From contig CANMZB010000002.1 of assembly GCA_947502265.1 (NCBI GenBank), positions 1 through 64,000 on the forward strand: DNA of 64,000 bases. The letters are read 5' to 3'. Made by a program: the position numbers and the translations under genes. This document shows, piece by piece, positions 36,331-45,442 of this stretch; within the stretch, counting starts at the first letter, position 1; each line of letters opens with the position of its first letter. A model generated the notes under the pieces. That model ran no database searches, had not been told where the DNA came from, and was given only the letters and a program-made list of their open reading frames with translations. Origin of the DNA: an uncultured Sulfitobacter sp. Its GTDB lineage: Bacteria; Pseudomonadota; Alphaproteobacteria; Rhodobacterales; Rhodobacteraceae.

Positions 36331-36386
36331 TTGTGTGCAGAGGCCCGTCCCGTTATGACGGAGCAAACAGAGGAGAGTTCACCCCA

Positions 36387-38645
36387 GTGACCAAGAACAA
36401 AGTAACGTCGGAAGAGGCGCTTGCCTTTCACCTTGAGCCGTTTCCGGGCAAGTTTGAAATCACCGCCACCGTACCGATGACAACGCAGCGCGACTTGTCG
36501 CTCGCTTATTCCCCCGGTGTGGCGGTTCCTTGCGAAGCGATCGCGGCCAATCCGGAATTGGCTTATGATTATACCAACAAGGGAAACCTTGTCGCGGTCA
36601 TCTCGAACGGGACTGCGGTTTTGGGTCTGGGCAATCTGGGCGCGCTCGCGTCCAAGCCGGTGATGGAAGGCAAGGCGGTTCTGTTCAAACGTTTCGCGGA
36701 TGTGAACTCGATCGATATCGAACTGGATACCGAAGACACGGACGCCTTTATCAATGCAGTCCGGCTGATGGGGCCGACATTTGGCGGCATCAACCTTGAA
36801 GATATCAAGGCGCCGGAATGTTTCATCATCGAACAACGCCTGAAAGAAGAGATGGACATCCCCGTCTTTCATGACGACCAGCACGGCACGGCTGTGATCT
36901 GTGCGGCGGGGCTTATCAACGCGCTGAAGATTTCGGGAAAGAAAATCGAGGATGTGCGCATTGTTCTGAACGGAGCGGGCGCGGCGGGCATTGCCTGTCT
37001 TGAACTGCTCAAGGCGATGGGCGCGCAGCATCAAAATTGCATCATGTGCGATACCAAGGGGGTGATTTATCAGGGTCGCACCGAGGGGATGAACCAATGG
37101 AAATCCGCACATGCCGTCCAGACCGGGGCGCGTACATTGGCCGAAGCGATGGTCGGCGCGGATGTGTTTCTGGGCGTTTCCGCCAAAGGCGCTGTGACGC
37201 CCGACATGGTCGCGAGCATGGGTGACGATCCGGTGATCTTCGCCATGGCGAACCCCGATCCCGAGATCACACCCGAAGAGGCACAGGCAGTGCGCGCGGA
37301 CGCTATCGTGGCAACAGGACGCAGTGATTACCCCAATCAGGTGAATAACGTGTTGGGCTTTCCCTATCTTTTCCGGGGGGCGTTGGATATTCACGCCCGT
37401 GCCATCAATGACGAGATGAAAATTGCCTGCGCCCACGCGCTTGCCGATCTTGCGCGCGAAGATGTGCCAGACGAAGTGGCGCTGGCCTATGGCAAAAACC
37501 TCAGCTTTGGCCGTGATTATATTATTCCGACACCGTTCGACCCGCGCCTGATTTACCGCATTCCGCCTGCCGTGGCCAAGGCTGGCATGGATACAGGGGC
37601 CGCGCGCCGTCCGATCATAGATATGGAAGCTTATGAGTTAAGCCTGAAATCCCGTCTTGATCCCACAGCTAACATCATGCGCGGTATCAACTCGCGCGCG
37701 CGGGCCAATCAGGCGCGCATGATTTTTGCTGAAGGGGACGATCCAAAAGTGCTGCGCGCGGCGGTCATGTATCAACGTGCCGGTATGGGCAAGGCGTTGG
37801 TCGTTGGACGTGCCGAGGATGTCAAAGCCAAGCTGATCGCATCAGGCCTTGAAGATGCTGTGCGCGAGTTGGAAATTGTTAACGCGGCCAACAGCCAGCA
37901 TTTGGATGTGTATAAATCCTTTCTTTACAAGCGCCTGCAACGGCGCGGCTTTGATGCGAAGGACGTTCACCGGCTTGCCGCGCGGGATCGTCATGTTTTT
38001 GCGGCGCTGATGCTGGCGCATGGTCATGGTGACGGTCTGGTCACAGGCGCCACGCGTAAATCTGCGCATGTGCTTGACCGGATGAATCATGTGTTTGATG
38101 CCACCGCCGAAGCGGGCGCTGCAGGCATCACAGCCGTGTTGCACAAGGGGCGGATCGTTCTGATCGGTGATACGCTGGTGCATGAATGGCCGGGCGCAGA
38201 GGAGTTGGCCGATATCGCGGAAAGCGGTGCACGTGTGGCGCGGCATCTGGGAATAGAGCCGCGCGTCGCCTTCGTCAGCTTTTCGACCTTCGGTTATCCG
38301 GTCTCCGAGCGGGCGGAAAAGATGCACGTCGCCCCTGATGTTCTGGACAAACGCGGCGTTGATTTCGAATACGAAGGCGAGATGACAGTCGATGTCGCGT
38401 TGAACGTGGAAAGCCAGAAAAACTATCCTTTCTCGCGGCTTACCGGTCCGGCGAATATCCTTGTCGTGCCTGCGCGCCATTCCGCCAGCATCTCGGTCAA
38501 GCTGATGCAGGAAATGGCGGGGGCGACGATCATCGGCCCTATCCTTACCGGTCTCGATCAATCCATCCAGATTGCATCTTCCACGTCGACGTCGAATGAC
38601 ATCCTTAACATGGCGGTCCTCGCGGCCTGTAGGGTCGGGGGATGA
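36387..38645 (+). CDS. maeB: NADP-dependent malic enzyme with phosphotransacetylase-like domain
   Basis: A 752-residue two-part protein that decarboxylates malate to pyruvate, yielding NADPH. The malic enzyme part (to about residue 430) has YSPGVAVPCEAI, NLEDIKAPECFIIE, FHDDQHGTAVI and the NADP loop LNGAGAAGIACLEL. The remainder resembles phosphotransacetylase (IFAEGDDPKVLRAAV, ATRKSAHVLDRM) and is usually regulatory, sensing acetyl-CoA. The GTG start follows a GAGGAG site ten bases away. The last bases overlap the PfkB kinase gene (ATGA). Confidence 0.95.
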   Translation: MTKNKVTSEEALAFHLEPFPGKFEITATVPMTTQRDLSLAYSPGVAVPCEAIAANPELAYDYTNKGNLVAVISNGTAVLGLGNLGALASKPVMEGKAVLFKRFADVNSIDIELDTEDTDAFINAVRLMGPTFGGINLEDIKAPECFIIEQRLKEEMDIPVFHDDQHGTAVICAAGLINALKISGKKIEDVRIVLNGAGAAGIACLELLKAMGAQHQNCIMCDTKGVIYQGRTEGMNQWKSAHAVQTGARTLAEAMVGADVFLGVSAKGAVTPDMVASMGDDPVIFAMANPDPEITPEEAQAVRADAIVATGRSDYPNQVNNVLGFPYLFRGALDIHARAINDEMKIACAHALADLAREDVPDEVALAYGKNLSFGRDYIIPTPFDPRLIYRIPPAVAKAGMDTGAARRPIIDMEAYELSLKSRLDPTANIMRGINSRARANQARMIFAEGDDPKVLRAAVMYQRAGMGKALVVGRAEDVKAKLIASGLEDAVRELEIVNAANSQHLDVYKSFLYKRLQRRGFDAKDVHRLAARDRHVFAALMLAHGHGDGLVTGATRKSAHVLDRMNHVFDATAEAGAAGITAVLHKGRIVLIGDTLVHEWPGAEELADIAESGARVARHLGIEPRVAFVSFSTFGYPVSERAEKMHVAPDVLDKRGVDFEYEGEMTVDVALNVESQKNYPFSRLTGPANILVVPARHSASISVKLMQEMAGATIIGPILTGLDQSIQIASSTSTSNDILNMAVLAACRVGG

Positions 38646-39508
38646 TCTGGAACCTCGGGTCGATCAATATCGACAATTTTTACGAGGTTCCCCATCTGCC
38701 CGCTCCGGGAGAAACCCTTGCTGCGCGGTCCTACCATTCGGGATTGGGCGGCAAGGGCGCGAATATGTCCGTGGCTGCGGCGCGCGCGGCTGCGCCGGTT
38801 TCGCACATTGGTGCGGTGGGGCCAGAGGGCAAATGGGCGCGTGATCGTTTAATGGAATACGGGGTGGATACGCCGCACATCGCGTTGATTGATGTGCCGA
38901 CGGGGCATGCGAATATCGTTATTGATGCGTCGGGCGAGAATAACATCGTGCTGTTTCAGGGTGCCAATGTCGCGCTGACCGAGGCGATGATCGGTGCCGC
39001 CCTTTCCGAGGCATCGCCGCGTGACTATCTGCTGATGCAGAACGAAACGAACGGGCAGGGATACGCCGCAAGGGTTGCCAAATCGCTTGGCCTGCGCGTG
39101 GCATACGCTGCGGCCCCCTTTGACGCCGATGCAATCGCGGTTCTTACGGGGCTGATTGATCTGTTGGTGCTGAACGCGGTCGAGGCCGCGCAATTACACG
39201 AGGCGACAGGCACACCGCTGGAGGCGTTGGGCATCCCAGATGTGGTTGTCACCTTGGGTGATGAAGGGTGTAAATGGGTCTCTAACGCGGGGGTTAGAGC
39301 CTTTGACGCCTATCCGGCCACGCCCGTTGATACCACAGGTGCGGGCGATACGTTTACGGGGTATCTTGTTGGCGGACTGGACCGTGGTCTGGGAATGGAA
39401 GCTGCGATTGATCTCGCGCTCAAGGCGGCGTCGCTGATGGTCATGCGCCATGGAACGGCGGATGTGATCCCGGACCTCAAAGAGATCCAGGATCGCTTCG
39501 GATCTTAA
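38642..39508 (+). CDS. PfkB-family carbohydrate kinase (ribokinase-like)
   Basis: A 288-residue kinase. It begins WNLGSINIDNFYEVPHLPAP, with the sugar-site GGKGANMSVAAARA near residue 36, and has the PfkB signature DTTGAGDTFTGYLVGGL near 235 with the catalytic aspartate. Ribokinase (RbsK) is the closest family by these motifs, but no ribose transporter or other rbs gene is nearby, so the substrate is open. It is translationally coupled to maeB and overlaps convergent msrA by four bases. Confidence 0.85.
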   Translation: MIWNLGSINIDNFYEVPHLPAPGETLAARSYHSGLGGKGANMSVAAARAAAPVSHIGAVGPEGKWARDRLMEYGVDTPHIALIDVPTGHANIVIDASGENNIVLFQGANVALTEAMIGAALSEASPRDYLLMQNETNGQGYAARVAKSLGLRVAYAAAPFDADAIAVLTGLIDLLVLNAVEAAQLHEATGTPLEALGIPDVVVTLGDEGCKWVSNAGVRAFDAYPATPVDTTGAGDTFTGYLVGGLDRGLGMEAAIDLALKAASLMVMRHGTADVIPDLKEIQDRFGS

Positions 39509-40161
39509 CCGGCAAAGGGCGCGGCAGAACCCCAAAGCTCTTTCACGCGTTGGTCACGGCCACAGGCATCGCGGTACGCCTTGTAGGCGGAGGCCTGGCT
39601 TTTCGGGCCAAAACGGGTCAGCACAAGTTTGCTGCCTTTGTAATAATCCTGATGATAGGCGTCGGCAGGATAGAATTTGGCCGCGGCCAAAATCGGTGTG
39701 ACGATCTTTTGCCCCAGTGCGGCCTGGGCATCGGCCTTTGATTTCTCGGCGACGGATTTTTGCGCATCACTGGTAAAGATCGCGGTAAGATAGCTTGGCC
39801 CGCGGTCACAAAACTGCCCGCCCGCGTCCGTTGGATCAACCGAACGAAAGAACAGATCGAGCAATGTACCTGCGCTGACCACAGCGGGGTCAAAGGTGAT
39901 CTGGACCGCCTCATAGTGGCCGGTGTCGCCGCCCGTTACGTCCTTGTAGGTGGGGTTGGCCGTTTTGCCGCCTGCAAAACCGGAGATAGCGCCGGTGACG
40001 CCTTTGACCTTTTCAAAATCCGCTTCGACGCACCAGAAACAGCCGCCAGCGACCGTCAGCGTTTCAGAGCCGGCGGCCTTTAGCGGTATGGCCTGAACCG
40101 TTAGACCGACCGCTATCAATCCGGCCAGCGCCAACAGCTTGATGTTTGTGAACATGCTCAT
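39505..40161 (-). CDS. msrA: Peptide methionine-S-sulfoxide reductase MsrA, exported
   Basis: A 218-residue MsrA. The catalytic motif GGCFWCVEADFEKVKGV puts the reactive cysteine at 41. GYTGG-like FAGGKTANPTYKDV, GHYEAVQITFDP and YHQDYY complete the family pattern. A signal peptide is clear: MSMFTNIK then LLALAGLIAVGLTVQA, so this enzyme should act in the periplasm, unlike the usual cytoplasmic MsrA. An AAAGGAGA site precedes the start. No msrB or electron-donor gene is adjacent. Confidence 0.92.
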   Translation of the reverse strand: MSMFTNIKLLALAGLIAVGLTVQAIPLKAAGSETLTVAGGCFWCVEADFEKVKGVTGAISGFAGGKTANPTYKDVTGGDTGHYEAVQITFDPAVVSAGTLLDLFFRSVDPTDAGGQFCDRGPSYLTAIFTSDAQKSVAEKSKADAQAALGQKIVTPILAAAKFYPADAYHQDYYKGSKLVLTRFGPKSQASAYKAYRDACGRDQRVKELWGSAAPFAG

Positions 40162-40329
40162 GTGGGTCTCCTTTGTTTGCATCGTGGCGGGCAGGTTGCG
40201 GCCGTGCAACAGCGGAAAGCCCTGTTCACGACGTGGTGATAGAGAGTGATTGCCGTGTGGGTGACCGCTTTCTTTGGGTCGCCGGTCAGAGTAAAGAGTT
40301 TTAAGCACACCAGTTTCAGAGGTCTTGAA

Positions 40330-41025
40330 ATGCGAATTGCCATGTGGTCCGGTCCGCGCAACCTTAGCACGGCGATGATGTATTCCTTTGGCGCGCGGTC
40401 CGATTTCGCGGTGATGGACGAGCCATTTTATGCCGCCTATCTGGTGGCAACCGGCGCGGATCATCCGATGCGTGACGCGGTGATTGCCGGGCATGAAACG
40501 GATACCGCCAAAGTCGCCGCTGCCTGCCAATCGGGCGGCGCGCCTCACCTGTATATGAAGCATATGCCGCATCACATGTGCGCCGGTTTCCCGATGGAGT
40601 GGGCGCAGGACTGTGTGAATGTGCATCTGATCCGCCACCCTGCGCGGGTGATCGCAAGCTATGCCGCAAAGCGTGAGGCCCCGACACTGGATGACATCGG
40701 ATTTGCCCGACAGGTCGATCTTTATAGTCGGCTTGGCGGTTTGGTGGTCGACAGCACCGATATCCGCGCCAACCCCGAAGGGATGTTGCGCGCGCTTTGT
40801 GCTGCGATTGATCTGCCGTTCGATCCTGCGATGCTGCATTGGCCTGCGGGTGCGCGCGCCGCAGATGGTGTTTGGGCAACGCACTGGTACGGTGCCGTGC
40901 ATAAAAGCACGGGTTTTGCAGGGGCGGAGGGACCGTTGCCAGAGGTCGATGAAAGCCTGAAGCCCGTTTTGGACGCCGCACTGCCGTTTTACGAGCAGCT
41001 TCAGGCTAAACGAATTTCGGCCTGA
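40330..41025 (+). CDS. Sulfotransferase-like P-loop protein
   Basis: A 231-residue protein. MWSGPRNLSTAMMYSFGARSD near residue 5 resembles the PAPS/P-loop binding start of the sulfotransferase superfamily, and VHLIRHPARVIASYAAKR near 100 resembles its 3'-phosphate-binding motif. Relatives are widespread in marine alphaproteobacteria without an established reaction. No signal peptide. An in-frame upstream start would add 28 residues, but the ATG at MRIAMWSG fits the family better. A hairpin terminator follows at 41122. Confidence 0.7.
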   Translation: MRIAMWSGPRNLSTAMMYSFGARSDFAVMDEPFYAAYLVATGADHPMRDAVIAGHETDTAKVAAACQSGGAPHLYMKHMPHHMCAGFPMEWAQDCVNVHLIRHPARVIASYAAKREAPTLDDIGFARQVDLYSRLGGLVVDSTDIRANPEGMLRALCAAIDLPFDPAMLHWPAGARAADGVWATHWYGAVHKSTGFAGAEGPLPEVDESLKPVLDAALPFYEQLQAKRISA

Positions 41026-41121
41026 GAACGTGAATGTGCGGCCCGCTGTTCACCGATTCGAAATATCTTTGTGTGAGAAATAATCCATGGATCGTCACGC
41101 GGTCCGAGGTAACGAGTGGCA

Positions 41122-41156
41122 GGCCCGGACGGTAAAAGCCGTGCGGGCCATTTTAC
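41122..41156 (+). terminator. Hairpin terminator after the sulfotransferase-like gene
   Basis: GGCCCG (41122-41127) pairs with CGGGCC (41144-41149), with a further ACGG/CCGT segment after one mismatch, and ATTTTAC downstream. The T run is short, so efficiency is uncertain. Confidence 0.5.
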
Positions 41157-41198
41157 TGCGACCACGCACGAGAAAAAGAGCGCCCGTTCAGGCATCTG

Positions 41199-41483
41199 CT
41201 ATTTCAAAAGCTGGCTCAGATTCATCGCGACGGTCATATCGCCCGACACCTTGATCTTGCCCATGGTAAATGCCGCGATCGGGTTCAGCTTGCCTTGCAT
41301 GAGCTTTTCCAGATTGGCCTGCGAGATGTGGATCGTGCAATCCGCCGGCAGATCGGCACGCGTTGCCTGACCGTTGGCAAGGGTGATCACGCCATCTTCG
41401 CCGCAGTCAAATTTCAAGCTGTTATCAAGCGTATGCTTGTCCAGTCCGCGCTGCATTTTTGCGGCGATTGTGCCCATCGACAT
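41199..41483 (-). CDS. SCP2 sterol-binding-fold protein
   Basis: A small protein of 94 residues with the SCP2 fold pattern: FDCGEDGVITLANG, DCTIHISQANLEKLMQGKLNP and then AAFTMGKIKVSGDMTVAMNL. Such proteins bind lipids or acyl groups; the ligand here is not known. I chose the ATG giving MSMGTIAAKM because a GAGGG ribosome site lies seven bases upstream; an ATG six codons earlier is also possible. It follows argG on the same strand by 93 bases and could share its transcript. Confidence 0.8.
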   Translation of the reverse strand: MSMGTIAAKMQRGLDKHTLDNSLKFDCGEDGVITLANGQATRADLPADCTIHISQANLEKLMQGKLNPIAAFTMGKIKVSGDMTVAMNLSQLLK

Positions 41484-41576
41484 AAAAAAACCCTCAGCCA
41501 TTCCATTGATCTTGCGATGCTATGAACGGGCTGAGGGGTGAACAAGTCTGACGTTGGGGGAAGCGCCCCCGATACG

Positions 41577-42797
41577 TTACTTTTTCAGGCGTTTATCGCG
41601 CGCAGCCAACAGCTTGAGCCGCAGCGCGTTCAACTGGATAAAGCCGGCGGCGTCTTTTTGATCATAGGCACCTGCGTCATCTTCGAATGTGACGTGTGCT
41701 TCGGAATATAGGCTGTGATCGGACCACCGGCCCACGGTGCGCGCATGCCCTTTGTACAGCTTGAGACGAACGGTGCCTGTGACATGGGTCTGGCTGGCAT
41801 CAATCGCGGCTTGCAGCATTGTGCGCTCGGGGCTGAACCAGAAACCGTTGTAGATCAGCTCGGCATAACGCGGCATCAGCTCGTCTTTGAGGTGCATCGC
41901 GCCGCGATCCAGCGTGATGGATTCGATGCCACGGTGCGCTTCAAGTAGCAGCGTGCCGCCGGGCGTTTCGTAGATGCCGCGCGATTTCATCCCGACAAAG
42001 CGTCCTTCAACCAGATCAAGACGGCCACACCCGTGCTTGCCTCCCAGCTCGTTGAGCTTGGTCAGGATCGTCGCGGGCGACATCGCTTCGCCATTGACGC
42101 TGACGGCATCGCCGCGTTCGAAACCGATTTCGACATATTCAGGCTCGTTGGGGGCATCTTCGGGGGCGACGGTGCGCTGATACACATATTCAGGTGCGTC
42201 AACGGCAGGGTCTTCCAGAACCTTGCCTTCGGACGAGGTGTGCAAAAGGTTCGCATCGACGCTGAACGGCGCTTCGCCGCGCTTGTCTTTGGCAACGGGA
42301 ATCTGGTTCAATTCGGCAAATTCCAGCAGCTTTGTCCGGCTGGTCAGATCCCATTCACGCCAGGGCGCGATCACCTTGATATCGGGGTCCAAAGCATAGG
42401 CGGCAAGTTCGAACCGGACTTGATCATTGCCTTTGCCGGTAGCGCCATGGGCCACGGCGTCGGCACCCGTTTCATGGGCGATCTCGACCAGACGTTTGGA
42501 AATCAGGGGCCGTGCGATGGACGTGCCAAGAAGGTACAAACCCTCGTACACGGCATTTGCGCGGAACATCGGGAAAACGAAATCACGCACGAACTCTTCG
42601 CGCACATCCTCGATGTAAATCTCGGACGCGCCCATCATCTCGGCCTTGGCGCGGGCGGGCTCCAACTCCTCGCCCTGACCCAGATCGGCAGTGTAGGTCA
42701 CGACCTCGCAGCCGTACTCTGTTTGTAGCCACTTGAGGATGATCGAGGTATCAAGCCCGCCGGAATAGGCGAGTACAACTTTCTTGGGCGCGGACAT
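41577..42797 (-). CDS. argG: Argininosuccinate synthase
   Basis: A 406-residue ArgG joining citrulline and aspartate in arginine synthesis. The ATP pyrophosphatase motif [18 protein letters not shown] is near residues 7-24, [14 protein letters not shown] near 118, and [24 protein letters not shown] in pieces near 260-285. Start MSAPKK is chosen; a longer open frame upstream crosses the divergent ilvA promoter region and lacks similarity. A GGGGG/CCCCC hairpin lies just past the stop (about 41556-41570) without a good T run. Confidence 0.97.
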   Translation of the reverse strand: MSAPKKVVLAYSGGLDTSIILKWLQTEYGCEVVTYTADLGQGEELEPARAKAEMMGASEIYIEDVREEFVRDFVFPMFRANAVYEGLYLLGTSIARPLISKRLVEIAHETGADAVAHGATGKGNDQVRFELAAYALDPDIKVIAPWREWDLTSRTKLLEFAELNQIPVAKDKRGEAPFSVDANLLHTSSEGKVLEDPAVDAPEYVYQRTVAPEDAPNEPEYVEIGFERGDAVSVNGEAMSPATILTKLNELGGKHGCGRLDLVEGRFVGMKSRGIYETPGGTLLLEAHRGIESITLDRGAMHLKDELMPRYAELIYNGFWFSPERTMLQAAIDASQTHVTGTVRLKLYKGHARTVGRWSDHSLYSEAHVTFEDDAGAYDQKDAAGFIQLNALRLKLLAARDKRLKK

Positions 42798-42925
42798 CTT
42801 GGTTTCCTTTTGACGGGTTTCGCGCGTGAGGTATCGGGTTTTGGGAGTTTGGGCAAGATGGCGCGCCGATTGACCAACACTCCCATGCGCCCTATCTAAA
42901 AACTTCATTGCAAAAGGCCCCAGAC

Positions 42926-44158
42926 ATGAGCGAAGACTTCCAGACCGGTGCCATCGCCGCCACCCACGCGATGCGGGCGGTGTTTCCCGCAACGCCGTTG
43001 CTAAAGAACGAACATCTGTCCGAAAAATACGGCGCTGATGTCTATCTCAAGCGGGAAGATCTTAGCCCGGTCCGTTCGTACAAATTGCGCGGTGCGTTCA
43101 ATGCCATGCGCAAGCTGATCCCCCAACATCAGGTATTTGTATGCGCGTCTGCGGGCAATCATGCCCAAGGGGTTGCGTTTATGTGCAGCTATTTTGGTGT
43201 GCGCGGTGTGATTTTCATGCCGGTGACAACACCACAGCAGAAAATACAGAAAACAAAGATGTTCGGTGGCACCAACATCGAAGTGCGGCTGGTCGGTGAT
43301 TACTTTGACAAGACATTGACCGCTGCGCAGGCCTATTGCGCGCAGGAGGGGGCGTATTTTCTGTCGCCTTTTGACGATGACGATGTGATCGAAGGACAAG
43401 CCTCTGTCGCGGTCGAGATTGAAGACCAGTTGGGGCGTGCGCCCGATCACCTGATCCTGCCGGTTGGTGGCGGTGGTCTGTCTGCGGGTATGCGCGGATT
43501 TTTCGGGGATCGGTGTCGGTATACCTATGTGGAGCCGCTGGGGGCGCCCAGTTTCAAAGCGGCGCTGGAAGCGGGAGAGCCTGTGGACGTGTCGCCCATC
43601 AACAGCTTTGTGGATGGTGCCGCGGTGGCAAAGCTGGGCATGCGTACTTTTGCCAAGCTGAAAAGCGCGCGGCCCGAGGATGTTGTGCATTTGTCGGAGG
43701 ATCGCATCTGCGTGAGCATCATCGAAATGCTTAATGTTGAAGGGATCGTTCTGGAACCTGCTGGCGCTTTGAGCATCGAGGCGCTGGGCGAGGTGGCCGA
43801 TCAGATCAAAGGCAAAATGGTGGTCTGTGTCGCGTCGGGCGGTAATTTCGATTTCGAGCGGCTGCCCGAAGTGAAGGAGCGCGCGCAGCGCTATTCCGGG
43901 TTAATGAAGTATTTTATCCTGCGCTTGCCGCAACGTCCCGGCGCGTTGAAAGATTTCCTTAACCTGCTGGGGCCGCAAGATAACATCACGCGGTTTGAAT
44001 ACATGAAAAAATCGGCGCGCAACTTCGGGTCGGTTCTGATCGGGATCGAAACGGACGATCCAAAGAATTTTCCCGACATGTTCGCACAGTTGGACGAAGC
44101 CGGATTCACATATACAGATATCACCAATGATGAAACGCTTACGCAATTCGTGATTTAG
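42926..44158 (+). CDS. ilvA: Threonine ammonia-lyase (threonine dehydratase)
   Basis: A 410-residue PLP enzyme that converts threonine to 2-oxobutyrate, the first step toward isoleucine. The PLP lysine is in [18 protein letters not shown] near residue 52, followed by [13 protein letters not shown] and the phosphate-binding [12 protein letters not shown]. The C-terminal regulatory part (about 325-410, [20 protein letters not shown]) is a single ACT-like domain, shorter than the tandem found in E. coli IlvA (514 residues). AAAGG precedes the ATG. It is divergent from argG. Confidence 0.93.
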   Translation: MSEDFQTGAIAATHAMRAVFPATPLLKNEHLSEKYGADVYLKREDLSPVRSYKLRGAFNAMRKLIPQHQVFVCASAGNHAQGVAFMCSYFGVRGVIFMPVTTPQQKIQKTKMFGGTNIEVRLVGDYFDKTLTAAQAYCAQEGAYFLSPFDDDDVIEGQASVAVEIEDQLGRAPDHLILPVGGGGLSAGMRGFFGDRCRYTYVEPLGAPSFKAALEAGEPVDVSPINSFVDGAAVAKLGMRTFAKLKSARPEDVVHLSEDRICVSIIEMLNVEGIVLEPAGALSIEALGEVADQIKGKMVVCVASGGNFDFERLPEVKERAQRYSGLMKYFILRLPQRPGALKDFLNLLGPQDNITRFEYMKKSARNFGSVLIGIETDDPKNFPDMFAQLDEAGFTYTDITNDETLTQFVI

Positions 44159-44168
44159 GGAGAATTTT

Positions 44169-44975
44169 ATGGACATTTCGGGCAAAACCATCGTCATCAC
44201 CGGCGGAGCCAGCGGCATCGGCGCGGCACTCGCGCGGCAAGCTGCGGATTCGGGCGCAAAGGTTTGCATTGCGGACCTGAACGAAACGCTGGCCGCGAAA
44301 GTGGCCAAGGACATCGGCGGGATTGCGGTCGCTTGCGATGTGACGCAAGAGGCACAAATTGTCGCCGCGATTGATGCCGCCGAAGCTGCCTTTGGACCGG
44401 TGGATATTTTCGTCTCTAACGCGGGGCTGGGGCGGGGTGATCCGTCGCACGCCGCCTCTGCGCCGGACGCGGATTGGACGCTGAACTGGAACGTGCATGT
44501 GATGGCGCACGTCTGGGCCGCGCGTGCGCTTTTACCCGCGATGATCGAACGTGGCTCAGGGTATTTCGTCAACGTCGCATCGGCGGCGGGGTTGCTGAAC
44601 CAGATCGGTGATGCGGCCTATTCCGCCACGAAACACGCCGCCGTCAGCTTTGCGGAATCGTTGTCAATTACGCACGGTGGTGACGGGATTGGCGTTTCGG
44701 TTGTCTGTCCGCAATACGTGGCGACGCCGCTGCTGGGATTGGCGGATGGTGATGCGCAGGGCGATCTTTTGACAGCATCGGATGTGGCGCACGCCGTTTG
44801 GGATGGTGTGCAAAAGGATACATTCGTGATTCTGCCGCATCCTGATGTTGCCAAATATAGCGCCGCCCGTGCCACCGATCCGGCGCGCTGGATCAAGGGG
44901 ATGCAGATGCTGCGCGCCAAAGCGATGTCCGCCCACGGCAAGATCAGCGTCGCGGAGTTTTACAAGCTGGTCTAG
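44169..44975 (+). CDS. Short-chain dehydrogenase/reductase
   Basis: A 268-residue SDR oxidoreductase. The cofactor motif VITGGASGIGAALARQAA is near residue 9, VSNAGLG near 88, and the catalytic serine and YSATK near 140-156 (VASAAGLLNQIGDAAYSATK). The arginine-free TGxxxGxG loop followed by CIADLNE suggests NAD preference, by analogy. Substrate unknown. It lies ten bases after ilvA and so probably shares its transcript. Its end overlaps the convergent Hpt gene by four bases. Confidence 0.88.
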   Translation: MDISGKTIVITGGASGIGAALARQAADSGAKVCIADLNETLAAKVAKDIGGIAVACDVTQEAQIVAAIDAAEAAFGPVDIFVSNAGLGRGDPSHAASAPDADWTLNWNVHVMAHVWAARALLPAMIERGSGYFVNVASAAGLLNQIGDAAYSATKHAAVSFAESLSITHGGDGIGVSVVCPQYVATPLLGLADGDAQGDLLTASDVAHAVWDGVQKDTFVILPHPDVAKYSAARATDPARWIKGMQMLRAKAMSAHGKISVAEFYKLV

Positions 44976-45304
44976 CGGCCCAGCCCGTTTTCCAACCCTG
45001 CCAGTAGAACAAGCCGCGATTCTTCGTAGCAATCCAGAATCGGGATAACGGCAATCTCCTCCGCGCGCCCTTGGGCGGCGCGCGTTTCGCCCGATTGGCA
45101 CATGTTGGCAAACGGCGTAAGCCCGAGGTTAAGCGCGCTGCCTTTCAGCGCGTGTAAATCCGCGCCCAGCGTTTCAGGGGCGGGTGAGACGTGCAGCCGG
45201 TCGATCATTTCTGCCACTTCCTCCAGAAATATCTCAACGACTTCGGCAAAATCTTCTTCCCCGACTTCATCGCGCAGTGTTTTGACCTTGGTCCAATCTA
45301 TCAT
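44972..45304 (-). CDS. Histidine phosphotransfer (Hpt) domain protein
   Basis: A 110-residue stand-alone Hpt protein. LHALKGSALNLGLTPFANMC carries the phospho-accepting histidine (residue 51) in the standard HxxKG(S)xxxLG form, between predicted helices. Hpt proteins shuttle phosphate between hybrid kinases and response regulators. GGAG six bases upstream supports the ATG before IDWTKV. It is divergent from a response-regulator/phosphatase gene 138 bases away, which is its likely partner. No cognate histidine kinase is in the window. Confidence 0.88.
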   Translation of the reverse strand: MIDWTKVKTLRDEVGEEDFAEVVEIFLEEVAEMIDRLHVSPAPETLGADLHALKGSALNLGLTPFANMCQSGETRAAQGRAEEIAVIPILDCYEESRLVLLAGLENGLGR

Positions 45305-45442
45305 GTGCGTCTCCATGTTCTTGGTCCGTAATAGGGCGAAATCGTTAATGGCGGATGAGGATGGCCATGCTAACGGCGGCTTTTCACCGGCTGTTAAGTA
45401 AAACCGGCTAGGGCTTGGATGCCTTATTGAATTGTATGAATT

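Noticed and set aside
36318-37436. A 372-residue open frame on the - strand
   Set aside because: Antisense to maeB, whose malic-enzyme motifs are complete; no recognisable domain.
41556-41570. GGGGG/CCCCC hairpin past argG
   Set aside because: Short stem and no T run on the argG strand; mentioned only in the argG entry.
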